DNA from: DATLAN01 sp035527455
GTDB lineage: Bacteria > Planctomycetota > Planctomycetia > Pirellulales > Thermoguttaceae
Length of the DNA stretch: 22,918 nt
Direction: 5' to 3'
Assembly (NCBI GenBank): GCA_035527455.1
Contig: DATLAN010000579.1
Span: 1-22,918, forward strand
The translations under genes and the position numbers were made by a program. This document shows positions 15,687-22,918 of this stretch, one piece after another (position 1 is the first letter of the stretch; every line of letters starts with the position of its first letter). The notes below the pieces were generated by a model that ran no database searches, was not told the DNA's origin, and saw only the letters and a list, made by a program, of their open reading frames with translations.

Positions 15687-16120
15687 TGGCGCAACTTGCC
15701 CTTTGTCTTATCGATGAATTGCACGTCAAACAAGTTCCTGGAGACCGGCAGGCACCCCTCTGCCGTTGGGTTCCGGACCGCTGATGGACCACGCCCCCGC
15801 ACCAGACCCCCCACGCACGAGGGGCTCTTTGGGACAATTTCGAAAAAAGGGGGACTTCGCCCATTCCCTTAGCCGGGTGCGCGTGCTACAGTATTGCTGA
15901 ATAGTGGTGAGAAGCGATGTGGGCCCCAGTTCACTCTAAGTGCTCTCGTTCTAGTCACCCTGCGATTTGCGCAGCGGCGACCTTTCTTGAAGGTCCAGCT
16001 CTCCAATTGCGGTTGATTTTCTCCCTCTACTTTTTGGCCGCGTTCCTACCTAACGAGAAGGGGCTCTGGGTGCAGTGATGGCGGCCGGTGTGTTTTTCTT
16101 TTTTTTGAAGGAGTGGCATC
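15687..16120. other. Long leader / intergenic region before cold-shock gene
   Basis: No gene is supported here. It holds a repeat fragment (CTTTGGGACAATTTCGAAAA near 15827-15846, followed by an A/G run), an extended -10-like TGCTACAGT (15885-15892) with no clear -35, and, close to the cold-shock start, a GGCCGC/GCGGCC pairing (16036-16041 with 16081-16086) followed by T-runs at 16093-16106. If transcription starts near 15899, the mRNA leader is about 220 bases, as in known cold-shock mRNAs. Confidence 0.4.
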
Positions 16121-16318
16121 ATGCCGCAGGGGACGATCAAGAAAGTGATCGCTAACAAGGGGTTCGGGTTCATCGAGGGAGAACGAGGCGAATTGTTCTT
16201 CCACCACAGCGCTCTGGTGGGAATCACCATCGAAGAGCTTCGCGAGGGTCAGGCAGTGACCTTCGAGGAAGGCCGCGGTCCGAAGGGCCCTCGCGCCGAC
16301 AACGTCAAACCGGCCTGA
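16121..16318 (+). CDS. Cold-shock domain protein
   Basis: This 65-residue single-domain protein binds single-stranded RNA or DNA. It has the two RNA-binding signatures of the cold-shock OB-fold: KGFGFIE (RNP1, residues 13-19) and LFFHHSAL (RNP2, 25-32), preceded by GTIKKVIANK. It ends in GPRADNVKPA, the usual last strand with bases-contacting charge. The length is normal for the CspA family. AAGGAG lies 7 bases before the ATG, directly after an eight-T run. The long structured leader fits post-transcriptional, temperature-sensitive control, which is inference. It probably acts as an RNA chaperone in the cytoplasm. Confidence 0.93.
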   Translation: MPQGTIKKVIANKGFGFIEGERGELFFHHSALVGITIEELREGQAVTFEEGRGPKGPRADNVKPA

Positions 16319-16392
16319 GCGATCGAATGATCGTGCAAGCGATTTGCCCACGCATCGGCCTGGGCAATGTCTAACGACCGTGTTGGCTGGTT

Positions 16393-16412
16393 CCGGGTGA
16401 GCAATCACCCGG
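16393..16412 (+). terminator. Hairpin downstream of cold-shock gene
   Basis: CCGGGTGA (16393-16400) and TCACCCGG (16405-16412) are perfectly complementary with a GCAA tetraloop. It lies 74 bp after the cold-shock stop codon. There is no strong T-run, so the terminator role is tentative. GCAA is a GNRA loop, which makes a stable RNA hairpin likely. Confidence 0.4.
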
Positions 16413-16482
16413 GGCCATCCGACCGGCTCATAAAGTCCCTCTTTCGTTCGATCGAATCAGGGTATGTCTGTGAACTCGTGAT

Positions 16483-16625
16483 CTACGCACGCAGTTCCGC
16501 CCACAATTCGTGGTACAGATCTCGCACCGACGGGTCCAACCCCTCGGCGAAATCCTTCGGCAAGTCGAGAATCCGAATCAATTCCTGAACGTCGCCAAGG
16601 TCCTTGCGTCGGCCGGGCGAGCAGA
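16483..16625 (-). pseudogene. C-terminal remnant of a nucleotidyltransferase-like gene
   Basis: The minus-strand frame ending at TAG 16483-16485 reads RRKDLGDVQELIRILDLPKD, then FAEGLDPSVRDLYHELWAEL, then RA. The K-D-L-x-D-V-Q-x-L-I core is the usual final helix of stand-alone nucleotidyltransferase proteins of the AbiEii/DUF1814-like kind. Upstream, the coherent sequence stops at the inverted repeat at 16626, and no start or catalytic GSR motif exists. It is a decayed gene whose 5' part is gone. Confidence 0.5.
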
Positions 16626-16716
16626 GTAGGCCGGAACAAGCGCAGCTCCGGCACACCGCTTCATTCTATTCATCTACACCAAATGCCGGAACTGCACTGC
16701 GCTGGTTCCGGCCTAC
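16626..16716. repeat. Inverted repeat (GTAGGCCGGAAC type)
   Basis: The arms at 16626-16654 and 16684-16716 share GTAGGCCGGAAC(A/C)AGCGCAG and its complement. The right arm has about five extra bases. A 29-bp A/T-rich centre separates them. The element ends 1 bp before the stop codon of the HzsA-like gene and interrupts the nucleotidyltransferase remnant on its other side. This type is frequent in planctomycete genomes, and it could terminate transcription of the gene on the minus strand. Confidence 0.65.
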
Positions 16717-16717
16717 T

Positions 16718-19708
16718 TCATTGACAACTCCGACTCACCTCGCACGACGGCTCTGCCCCAGGCATGTCCATCCGCGGGATGCGACCTAGCATCTCTTCGA
16801 CCGGCTGGAACGTGGCGAGAATGGCCTGATAGTCGGGATCGCTCTTATCGGCGAAGACCGCCTGGCCGCACTTCTGGCTGCCGCCGGCCGTTTTTGAGAG
16901 CGGGGCGATGAGGAAGGGGTTCAGCTCCGGCTCGGTGATGCGGACCCACTCGCGACGCGGGACCTTGCCGCCGGCGTGGCAGGTGGCGCAGCGACGCGCG
17001 GCGACCTCGCCCAACACCTTCTCCAACTCGGCCGGGACGATCCGGCGGCAGCCGGTCAGGTCGGGATAGGCCGTTTCGCTGGTGCCGTAATAGGGAATGT
17101 TCAAGTCGATCCAGGCCAGGATCCGCCGGCGGCCCGCCTCGTCCATCTCGAAACGCGGCTTGCCCTGCTCGTCCGGATGGTTCGTCAGCACGACCTCGGC
17201 CAGTCGGCTCACGGGCGAACCCCAGGTCCTTGGCTGCACCTGTAAAATGTTCCACTCCTGGCCGTTGTAGGTCGGAATCCAGTTGACGTACTCGGTGCCC
17301 GTGGGGCCTTGATTCTCCCGGGCGAGCACGTCGTAGGAGACGTTGAAGTAGTCGGTCTTGCCGCCGGTCAGGTCGATGCGTTTGGGCGGATCGACCGGGT
17401 TGTGGCACTCGGTGCAGTACTTGTCCAAAACCGGCTGGACGACCTTCGAGTAGTCGAACCCGCCGGCGCCCCACTCCGGCGGCTGGATGTCGCGGGGCGT
17501 CGCCGTGTAGGCGGCGCCCAGCAGCGGCCGGGAAGCGTGGCGGCGCTGTTCGTGGCAGCCGATGCAGCCCTGCACTTCGCCGGGCATCAGGTGCGTGAAG
17601 CTCCGCATCCGCTGCACGGCCCGGCCCTGCGTGTCCAAGGCCATGAAGTAGATCGGCGTATCGGCCGGCACGCGGAAACAGGCCGAGCCGTCGGCGTCCA
17701 CGGGCACCTCGCCCAGCACGTCCTTGCCGGCGTAGGTCGCCCCGCAGGAGATCACCGGGAACTGGAACCCGAACGCCCGCTTGCTCGGGTCGATCCGCAC
17801 GGTCTTCTGCATGTCGCGGACGATCCGAATGGCTTTCACCTCGCCGCGCGCCACGTAGGGTTCCAGGCCGTTGTAGACGTCTTGCAGGTAGATCGTGGCG
17901 TACTCGGTTTCCGGCTTGTGCAGGGTGGGCTGCGGGGCGATCACCGGCGGACGGAATCGCGGACGGACCGGTTGGGCGTTGAAGAACTGCATCCCGTCGG
18001 TCGGGGCCGGCAACGCCACCGCCTGGCAATCGCCCGCGATCGTCCGCACCAGCACCGGCCCCGAGGCGGAAAGCAGGAACCGCTCGCTGTCGAGCGGCAG
18101 CGGGCAACTGTAGAGCTTGCTGCCGCCGGTGTTGCCGTTGCCCTGGTCGACGTTCGGCACGGGCGTGTCGGGCGTGACGTTGACGATGGCTTCCTGCGCG
18201 TTGACGCCCTGGGAACGATCGACCACGCCGATCGCGCCGCGGGTGGGCCCGTTGTGGCCGGTCATCGTGCAGATGATCTTTCCGGTGCCGGGGATCGATC
18301 GCGCTTCCATGAACGTGCCCGGCGAAAGCACCCGGTTGCCGAAGAAGCCGGAGAGGTTGGTGCCGTCGGGATTGATCGTCCAGAGGCTCTGGATCGGGAT
18401 GGCCGGCCGGTCGACGTATTCCCAGCGCGAGTAGATGATCCGCCCGTCGTCGAGCACGCAGGGGGTGAAGTCGTTGAGGTAATTGGCCGAGAGTTTGCGG
18501 AGCTGCGAACCATCCGGGGCCATGCGGTGCAGGATGCCGACCGGGGCGTGCCAGCAATAGGCGAACTGCGGCGCCCGGGTGGTGAGGAAGGCGATATGTC
18601 CGTCGGGCAGCCAGCAGGCGTTGTAGTCGTGCCACTCGCCGTCGGTCAACTGCGTCAGTTCGGTGCCGTCGACGTTGACGGTCCAGAGGTGATACCCTTC
18701 GCCGCTGGCCCGCCGCCAACTGAACAACGCCTTCGTGCCGTCGTAGGAGAGGTCGCAATCGAGGATCTGCCCGTCGGGCGAGGCGACCAGCTCGAGCGGT
18801 TCGGCGTCCGGGTCGTGCGGCGAGACCACGTACAGCCCGCCGCCGTTGCGCTGGCCCTCGTAGTGGTACGTATAGACGTGCGTGGCCGTGATCTCGTACC
18901 GCTTGATCACCAGCAGCTTGTCGACGCCCATCAGCAAGACCTCGCGCTGGAGCCGGGCCAATTCCTCTGTGGGAGGCGTCTCCGACGGCGACTCCGACGG
19001 CGACTTCTCCAATTCATCCAGCCGGGCGAGATGCTCGCGGGCCTTCACATAGCGGTCGCCATGAAGCGTCGTCATTTCCACGATCAGATTGCGCAGGGCC
19101 TCGCAGTTGATGTCACCAGTGCTCGGCATCGGCGCGAAGCCGCTGGTCTTGGCCAACCCGGCAAGCTCCTGGTCCGAGGGACTTTGGCCGAAGACCATGA
19201 TCTCGGCCGCTCCGGGATTCATGCCGCCGAACGAATTCAGGAACTTGATGGTGATCTTTCGGACCTTGGCCGGGGCGAACGTGATCCGTTGCGGGCCGTG
19301 GATCATCTTGAAGGAGCCTTGGGCAGCCGGTGTCTTGGTGTCGCCGAGATAGACCTCGTAGTCCTTCCAGACCTCGTTCATGTACCAGGCGGTGCGGCCG
19401 AAGTAGACGATCTGGGAGACGTCGACCGGTTCTTTCCACTCGAAGGTGAAGTCGGCCCGGTCGCCCGACTGGGCCTTCAAGACGCACCAGGCGGCGTCGA
19501 GATCGGCCCCCTGGCTGCCGGCCGGCGGGATCTTGCCGTCGGTGGCGAACTTGGCCTGATAGTGGGCGTTGTACTCCGAGGTGGCCGAGGTCAACGCCTT
19601 CGGCGCCAGGTTTTCCGGCGGCGCGGCCCAAGCGGAAACAACCGCACCGGCCACGATCACCGGGCCAAGAGCCAAGATGGCGAGAAGACGGACACGACGC
19701 GACTTCAT
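16718..19708 (-). CDS. HzsA-like multihaem c-type protein with beta-propeller
   Basis: This 996-residue exported protein resembles the hydrazine synthase alpha-subunit family (HzsA) that is widespread in non-anammox planctomycetes. Start ATG 19706-19708 was chosen because GGGAGA precedes it by 7 bases and a signal peptide follows (MKSRRVRLLAILALGPVIVA, then cleavage near AWA-AP). Residues about 30-175 look like a discoidin-type sandwich (NLAPKALTSATSEY). The middle has TolB/WD-like blades (LWTVNVDGTELTQLTDG, HRMAPDGSQLRKLS, LWTINPDGTNLSGFFGN). Three haem c motifs follow: CIGCH (715-719), CTECH (765-769) and CATCH (907-911). The C-terminal region is of the cytochrome c type seen in planctomycete Psc proteins. 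No hydrazine synthase beta or gamma subunit is nearby, so a redox role of unknown substrate is more likely. The gene stands alone. Confidence 0.85.
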   Translation of the reverse strand: MKSRRVRLLAILALGPVIVAGAVVSAWAAPPENLAPKALTSATSEYNAHYQAKFATDGKIPPAGSQGADLDAAWCVLKAQSGDRADFTFEWKEPVDVSQIVYFGRTAWYMNEVWKDYEVYLGDTKTPAAQGSFKMIHGPQRITFAPAKVRKITIKFLNSFGGMNPGAAEIMVFGQSPSDQELAGLAKTSGFAPMPSTGDINCEALRNLIVEMTTLHGDRYVKAREHLARLDELEKSPSESPSETPPTEELARLQREVLLMGVDKLLVIKRYEITATHVYTYHYEGQRNGGGLYVVSPHDPDAEPLELVASPDGQILDCDLSYDGTKALFSWRRASGEGYHLWTVNVDGTELTQLTDGEWHDYNACWLPDGHIAFLTTRAPQFAYCWHAPVGILHRMAPDGSQLRKLSANYLNDFTPCVLDDGRIIYSRWEYVDRPAIPIQSLWTINPDGTNLSGFFGNRVLSPGTFMEARSIPGTGKIICTMTGHNGPTRGAIGVVDRSQGVNAQEAIVNVTPDTPVPNVDQGNGNTGGSKLYSCPLPLDSERFLLSASGPVLVRTIAGDCQAVALPAPTDGMQFFNAQPVRPRFRPPVIAPQPTLHKPETEYATIYLQDVYNGLEPYVARGEVKAIRIVRDMQKTVRIDPSKRAFGFQFPVISCGATYAGKDVLGEVPVDADGSACFRVPADTPIYFMALDTQGRAVQRMRSFTHLMPGEVQGCIGCHEQRRHASRPLLGAAYTATPRDIQPPEWGAGGFDYSKVVQPVLDKYCTECHNPVDPPKRIDLTGGKTDYFNVSYDVLARENQGPTGTEYVNWIPTYNGQEWNILQVQPRTWGSPVSRLAEVVLTNHPDEQGKPRFEMDEAGRRRILAWIDLNIPYYGTSETAYPDLTGCRRIVPAELEKVLGEVAARRCATCHAGGKVPRREWVRITEPELNPFLIAPLSKTAGGSQKCGQAVFADKSDPDYQAILATFQPVEEMLGRIPRMDMPGAEPSCEVSRSCQ

Positions 19709-19869
19709 GTCATTCTCCCTGAAAAGAAGACCAAGAAACATACACGGACCGACGGCAGCACCCCTCGAAACGTCCCTCGATAGTCTAGCCGATCTGGGGA
19801 GAATGTGCAATCGAGTTGAAGGCGGTCACTACAAACGGTCCATGAATAGTCCGGGATAAGCCCGACGGC

Positions 19870-20517
19870 TCATTCGCCGAACTCGAAACCGCCCATCGAC
19901 AGTGCCACTCCGGCCGGCCGCGGATCGAAGTAGACGCCGAATACCGAGCCGTCGTCGCAGCCTAGGTATCGGTTGATCCGCCGGACGAGCCATTCCTTTT
20001 CCGGCTGCGTCAAGAACGCGCCGAATCGCGGGTGCTCGTCGGCCGTGGCGATCGAGACGGCGTAGACGGGCTCCTCGTTGCGGGTGTGCGCCACGACGAG
20101 CTTGGCCTTGCTGAAGCCCGTCAGCCGATGTTCCCGACGCCACCAGACACCGAACAGCTCGAACCGGAGGATCAAGCACTCCGGAGCCATCAGGACGGCC
20201 GTCTTGCCGAACCGGGCAAGAATCCAATAGCCGACCGTGCAGAACCATCCGACCCACGCCGCGGCCAGAACGATCGTCCCCCCGATGCCCTCCTCGCTGC
20301 CGAAGAGGACGTCGTGTACGGTGAAGGCCGCCATGAACGAGAACCACGTCACAAGAAAGACGCCCAGCCAGCGGACCAGCGCGTTGGAGCCCGCCGAGAT
20401 GCTCATCGCCATGCGGTCCCCTTCGACGAAGCATTGTACCCGATCGCCGGGCGGGCAGTTTTCGTCGAACTCGTCGGAGAAACCGGATTCTCGGCCGACG
20501 TCAAACGGATCGTCCAT
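19870..20517 (-). CDS. Hypothetical membrane protein with two transmembrane segments
   Basis: This 215-residue protein has an N-terminal acidic cytoplasmic stretch (MDDPFDVGRESGFSDEFDEN). Two hydrophobic segments follow: LVRWLGVFLVTWFSFMAAFT, then IVLAAAWVGWFCTVGYWILA. The soluble C-terminal part contains LILRFELFGVWWRREHRLTG and ends in FDPRPAGVALSMGGFEFGE. The start at 20515-20517 was chosen over the ATG at 20550 because GGAGGT lies 7 bases before it. The layout (short helix pair, then a PH-like beta domain with a W-W motif) recalls bacterial PH-domain membrane proteins, but I cannot assign a family. It lies 160 bp upstream of the HzsA-like gene on the same strand; shared function is not evident. 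Confidence 0.7.
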   Translation of the reverse strand: MDDPFDVGRESGFSDEFDENCPPGDRVQCFVEGDRMAMSISAGSNALVRWLGVFLVTWFSFMAAFTVHDVLFGSEEGIGGTIVLAAAWVGWFCTVGYWILARFGKTAVLMAPECLILRFELFGVWWRREHRLTGFSKAKLVVAHTRNEEPVYAVSIATADEHPRFGAFLTQPEKEWLVRRINRYLGCDDGSVFGVYFDPRPAGVALSMGGFEFGE

Positions 20518-20824
20518 GGCTCGGACCTCCCAAAGTTGCTGGAGTGTCACTATATTAAAGTCTATCTCACGAATGACCCCGCAGAGGGGAGAGATTGCAG
20601 GTTTGCATCCGGGATGTCAATTTAGTTGTCAGTTATCAGTTTTCAGTTGTCAGTCATCAGTACGACAGCGCAAGGTTGTTCACGCCGACCGATGGCGGCT
20701 CAACATGTAGGGTGCGTGCAACCACCGACCGCAACATGCTGTGGCTCGTTTCACGCACCCCACCGACCTTGCGCTGTCGTACTGACAACTGAAAACTGAC
20801 AACTGACAACTGAAAACTCCCCCC
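20518..20824. other. Divergent intergenic region filled by a heptamer inverted-repeat element
   Basis: No gene is supported here. The left 100 bp should hold the promoter of the membrane protein (a TATAGT-like box is visible on the minus strand near 20550, without a clear -35). The remainder, 20622-20818, is the inverted element described separately and reaches to 6 bp before the bioD start. Confidence 0.5.
20622..20818. repeat. MITE-like element with inverted heptamer arrays
   Basis: Six 7-base units of type TCAGTTN (20622-20663) lead into a perfect 20-bp arm (20657-20676, TCAGTACGACAGCGCAAGGT). Its exact reverse complement is at 20766-20785, followed by five units of type ACTGANA (20781-20815). 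The centre holds a further GGTGCGTG/CACGCACC pairing (20711-20718 with 20752-20759). No ORF is inside. The layout is that of a small non-autonomous mobile element or a dispersed regulatory repeat. Confidence 0.75.
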
Positions 20825-21514
20825 ATGCCCGACCGCATTCCCGGACTCTTCATCACCGGCACCGACACCGAAGTGGGCAAGACCCATGTCGCGGCCCTGA
20901 TTGCCCGGACGCTGCGCGCGGCGGGACGGCAGGTCGGCGTCTACAAGCCGGCCGCCAGCGGCTGCCGCCGGGAAGGCAACGAGATCATCTCCGACGACGC
21001 GGTAACGCTCTGGCAGGCCGCCGGCCGGCCGGGCGAGTTGGATCGCGTCTGTCCGCAGCGATTCCTGGCCCCGTTGGCACCGCACCTGGCCGCCCGGGCG
21101 GAAGGCCGACGGCTCGACGCCCGGCTGCTTCGCGACGGCCTCGAGTATTGGCAAGCCCGCAGCGAGATCATCCTGGTCGAAGGCGTCGGCGGGCTGATGT
21201 CGCCGCTGGGCGAAGAGGAGTACGTCGCCGATCTGGCTTACGATTTCGGCTTTCCTCTGGTGGTCGTCGCCCGCAACGTCTTGGGCACGATCAACGCCAC
21301 GCTGCAGACGCTGATCACGGCAGCCGCCTTCCGCGAGGGCCTGCCGATCGCCGGCGTCGTGCTGAACAACCCGGCCGCTGCCGCCGAAGACGCCAGCCGC
21401 TCGACGAACCGCTCTGAGCTGACCGCCCGCTGCGGGCCGCCGGTCTTGGGCGAGGTCGCCTTTCGCGCCGAGCAGCTCGACGCGGAGGTCGATTGGTTCG
21501 AGCTTGCCGGGTGA
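20825..21514 (+). CDS. bioD: ATP-dependent dethiobiotin synthetase
   Basis: This 229-residue enzyme closes the ureido ring of 7,8-diaminononanoate with CO2 and ATP to give dethiobiotin, the penultimate biotin step, in the cytoplasm. The P-loop is GTDTEVGKTH (12-21, with K19). VGVYKPAASG (37-46) carries the substrate-binding lysine K41 and Ser45. D57/D58 are likely Mg ligands, and VEGVGG (118-123) is the second family signature with a catalytic Glu119. VVARNVLGTINATL and GVVLNN (178-182) complete the fold. The length is normal. Other biotin genes are absent from the window. The ATG has no Shine-Dalgarno: the upstream bases are the heptamer repeat up to 6 bp away, followed by a C-run, so translation may rely on an unstructured or leaderless start. 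A strong hairpin follows the stop. Confidence 0.93.
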   Translation: MPDRIPGLFITGTDTEVGKTHVAALIARTLRAAGRQVGVYKPAASGCRREGNEIISDDAVTLWQAAGRPGELDRVCPQRFLAPLAPHLAARAEGRRLDARLLRDGLEYWQARSEIILVEGVGGLMSPLGEEEYVADLAYDFGFPLVVVARNVLGTINATLQTLITAAAFREGLPIAGVVLNNPAAAAEDASRSTNRSELTARCGPPVLGEVAFRAEQLDAEVDWFELAG

Positions 21515-21528
21515 GACGGCGCGCAAGT

Positions 21529-21588
21529 CGTGGGGCACGTTTTCAACGTGCCTTTTGGGTTGTGGGCACGTTGGAAACGTGCCCCACG
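21529..21588. terminator. 24-bp inverted repeat after bioD
   Basis: Arms 21529-21552 and 21565-21588 (CGTGGGGCACGTTTTCAACG... type) pair with one G-T wobble around a 12-base loop. It lies 15 bp after the bioD stop. The GGGGCACGTT..AACGTGCCCC palindrome is a frequent planctomycete intergenic repeat and can serve as a bidirectional transcription stop, though it has no T-run. Confidence 0.6.
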
Positions 21589-21611
21589 TTAGGTCTCTTG
21601 CCGTGGAGCGC

Positions 21612-21640
21612 TGGAAATCTCCGGCGACTATGGCTACAAT
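21612..21640 (+). promoter_or_regulatory. Promoter of second Gfo/Idh/MocA gene
   Basis: TGGAAA (21612-21617) and TACAAT (21635-21640) are separated by 17 bp. The -10 box matches five of six consensus bases and the -35 four of six. The predicted start near 21647 leaves a leader of about 58 bases before the ATG at 21705. Confidence 0.5.
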
Positions 21641-21704
21641 GAACCCGCGTACGGAGACATCTCTCTCCCCCTATGCTTCCCCATTCCATCAGAAAGGACA
21701 GGTC

Positions 21705-22918
21705 ATGATCCAGCGCAACGATACTTTACGTCCGAAACAAAGCGGTCGGCGCGATTTTCTCAAGGTCTCGGCGGCCGCCGTCGCCGGGCTGTCGATCGCC
21801 CGGGGTGCCCACGCCGCGGGCAACGACGCGATCAAGGTAGGCATGGTCGGATGCGGCGGGCGATGTGCCGGCGCGGCCGCCGACGCCATGACCGCCGATC
21901 CCGGCGTGCGGCTGGTGGCCATGACCGATCTGTTTGCCGACCGCGTTGCGTCGAGACGGGACGCGCTGAAACGGCAGATGCCCGACCAGGTGATGGTCGA
22001 CGACGACCATTGCTTCTCCGGCCTCGACGGATACAAGAAGGTCATCGACAGCGTCGACGTGGTGTTGATCGCCTGTGCGGCCAAGTTCCACCCGATGTAT
22101 CTCAAAGCCGGGATCGAGGCCGGCAAGCACGTCTTCGTCGAAAAACCCCACGGGATCGATCCGTCGGGCATCCAGGTATTGACCGAAGCGGCCAAATTGG
22201 CGCGCGAGAAGAACCTGGGCATCCTGTCCGGATTGCAGAGCCGCTTCCATCCGGCCATCCGCGAGACGGTCCAGCGCGTGCACGACGGGCAAATCGGCAA
22301 CGTCGTCTCGATCGAGGAGAACTTCATCCGCGGTCCCTACGGAAGAACCAGCCGGCCCGAAGGCGTTCGAGAACTCGAAGCGCAGTACGGCAACCAGTAC
22401 CGCTTCTCCTGGCTGTGCGGCGACGACGTGCCCCAGTCGTTGGTCCACAACATGGATCGCGCCACCTGGGCACTGAAGGAAACGCCCCCGGTCGACGCCC
22501 ACGGGCTGGGCGGCCGTTCGGGCATCCCGAACCTGCTCGGCGACGTGTTCGATCACAACTCGGTCGTGTACCGCTACGCCGACGGCGTGCGCGTCTACGC
22601 CCTCTGTCGCACGACGATGGGGTGCTACAACGAGTCCTCCAGCATCATTCTGGGGTCGAAGGGAATCGCCTACCCGCTCCAGGGGCGGATCGCCGGAGAG
22701 AACGAGTGGAGATTCAGCGGCCCGGGCGAGAGTCCGTACGTGGCCGAACATCGAGAGTTCTTCAAGTCGATCCGCGCCGGCCAGCCGCTCAACTGCGGCG
22801 ATTACATGGCCCGCAGCACGCTGGTGACGATCATGGGACAACTCTCGTGCTACAGCGGCAAGCTCGTCACCTGGGATCAGGTAACGAAGTCGGATTACTG
22901 CATTCCGCCAAGGCCGGA
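21705..22918 (+). CDS. TAT-exported Gfo/Idh/MocA oxidoreductase, 3' end outside window
   Basis: The frame is open from ATG 21705 to the right edge (404 codons), with AAAGGA 8 bases before the start. The twin-arginine signal is SGRRDFLKVSAAAVAGLSIA (13-32), with cleavage likely near AHAAG. The Rossmann fold starts at IKVGMVGCGGRC (43-54). ACAAKFHPMY (123-132) stands where most relatives have a TP-H-H element, and EKPHG (146-150) is the family signature. The rest shows HNMDRATWALKETPPVDAHG and a beta-sheet domain rich in aromatic residues. It is a predicted periplasmic NAD(P)-dependent oxidoreductase of sugar or cyclitol substrates. It is clearly different from the 3684-4979 paralogue in loop and signal sequence, so it is not a recent duplicate. 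The substrate is unknown. Confidence 0.9.
   Translation, partial: MIQRNDTLRPKQSGRRDFLKVSAAAVAGLSIARGAHAAGNDAIKVGMVGCGGRCAGAAADAMTADPGVRLVAMTDLFADRVASRRDALKRQMPDQVMVDDDHCFSGLDGYKKVIDSVDVVLIACAAKFHPMYLKAGIEAGKHVFVEKPHGIDPSGIQVLTEAAKLAREKNLGILSGLQSRFHPAIRETVQRVHDGQIGNVVSIEENFIRGPYGRTSRPEGVRELEAQYGNQYRFSWLCGDDVPQSLVHNMDRATWALKETPPVDAHGLGGRSGIPNLLGDVFDHNSVVYRYADGVRVYALCRTTMGCYNESSSIILGSKGIAYPLQGRIAGENEWRFSGPGESPYVAEHREFFKSIRAGQPLNCGDYMARSTLVTIMGQLSCYSGKLVTWDQVTKSDYCIPPRP

Larger units (their letters stand above)
16319..16717. other. Intergenic region with terminator, gene remnant and inverted repeat
   Basis: No intact gene is supported here. It contains a hairpin after the cold-shock gene (16393-16412), the tail of a nucleotidyltransferase-like gene on the minus strand (16483-16625), and a GC-rich inverted repeat (16626-16716) that cuts that tail off. 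Confidence 0.55.

Noticed and set aside
15687..16120. tRNA or small structured RNA gene in the long gap before the cold-shock gene
   Set aside because: No cloverleaf, CCA end or T-loop consensus could be found; only a leader-like structure is supported.
16718..19708. Reading the HzsA-like protein as proof of anammox metabolism
   Set aside because: Hydrazine synthase needs its beta and gamma subunits and the anammoxosome gene set; nothing of the kind is visible, and HzsA-like proteins occur broadly in planctomycetes.
17309..19783. Long plus-strand open frame opposite the HzsA-like gene
   Set aside because: It is antisense to a gene with a signal peptide and three haem motifs; the frame has shadow-type composition.
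19706..19810. Earlier in-frame ATG for the HzsA-like gene
   Set aside because: The upstream 34 codons would bury the signal peptide, and the ATG at 19706-19708 has its own Shine-Dalgarno.

Overview
The window comes from a planctomycete of the Pirellulales type. This is inferred from several signs: a giant secreted protein with an N-terminal LEPLEGRMLL-type motif and a dockerin-like C-terminus, an HzsA-like multihaem c-type protein, two twin-arginine Gfo/Idh/MocA oxidoreductases, GC-rich codon use, loosely packed genes, and many dispersed short inverted repeats.

Layout. Positions 1-226 hold the end of a NIPSNAP-like gene. Positions 227-1283 are a decayed region with a transporter remnant, two copies of a structured double-hairpin repeat, and a small basic ORF behind a strong-looking promoter. 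Positions 1251-3321 hold a visibly more A/T-rich block on the minus strand: a cytoplasmic trypsin-like peptidase, an integron attC-like recombination site that contains the peptidase stop codon, an Mrr-like PD-(D/E)XK nuclease, and the left half of a second attC-like site. This reads as a pair of mobile gene cassettes and is the best candidate for an undescribed (possibly defensive) system. Positions 3684-4979 hold a TAT-exported oxidoreductase. It is separated by inverted heptamer arrays from the divergent giant gene (about 5352-14648), which encodes two CotH-kinase-like domains, about eight lamin-tail-like domains and a dockerin-like end. A secreted spermidine-synthase-like protein and a cold-shock protein follow. 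Then come a nucleotidyltransferase remnant cut by a repeat, the HzsA-like protein and a small membrane protein (both minus strand), bioD directly behind a heptamer inverted-repeat element, and a second TAT oxidoreductase that runs off the window.

How the genes relate. Most are single transcription units with their own flanking repeats, so there is little operon structure. The only tight functional pairing suggested by sequence is the peptidase and nuclease cassettes, which share strand, base composition and cassette boundaries. The rest is ordinary planctomycete surface and periplasmic biology (giant adhesin-like protein, c-type haem protein, exported oxidoreductases) plus housekeeping (biotin synthesis, cold shock). 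No integrase, transposase, tRNA, rRNA or CRISPR array is visible.
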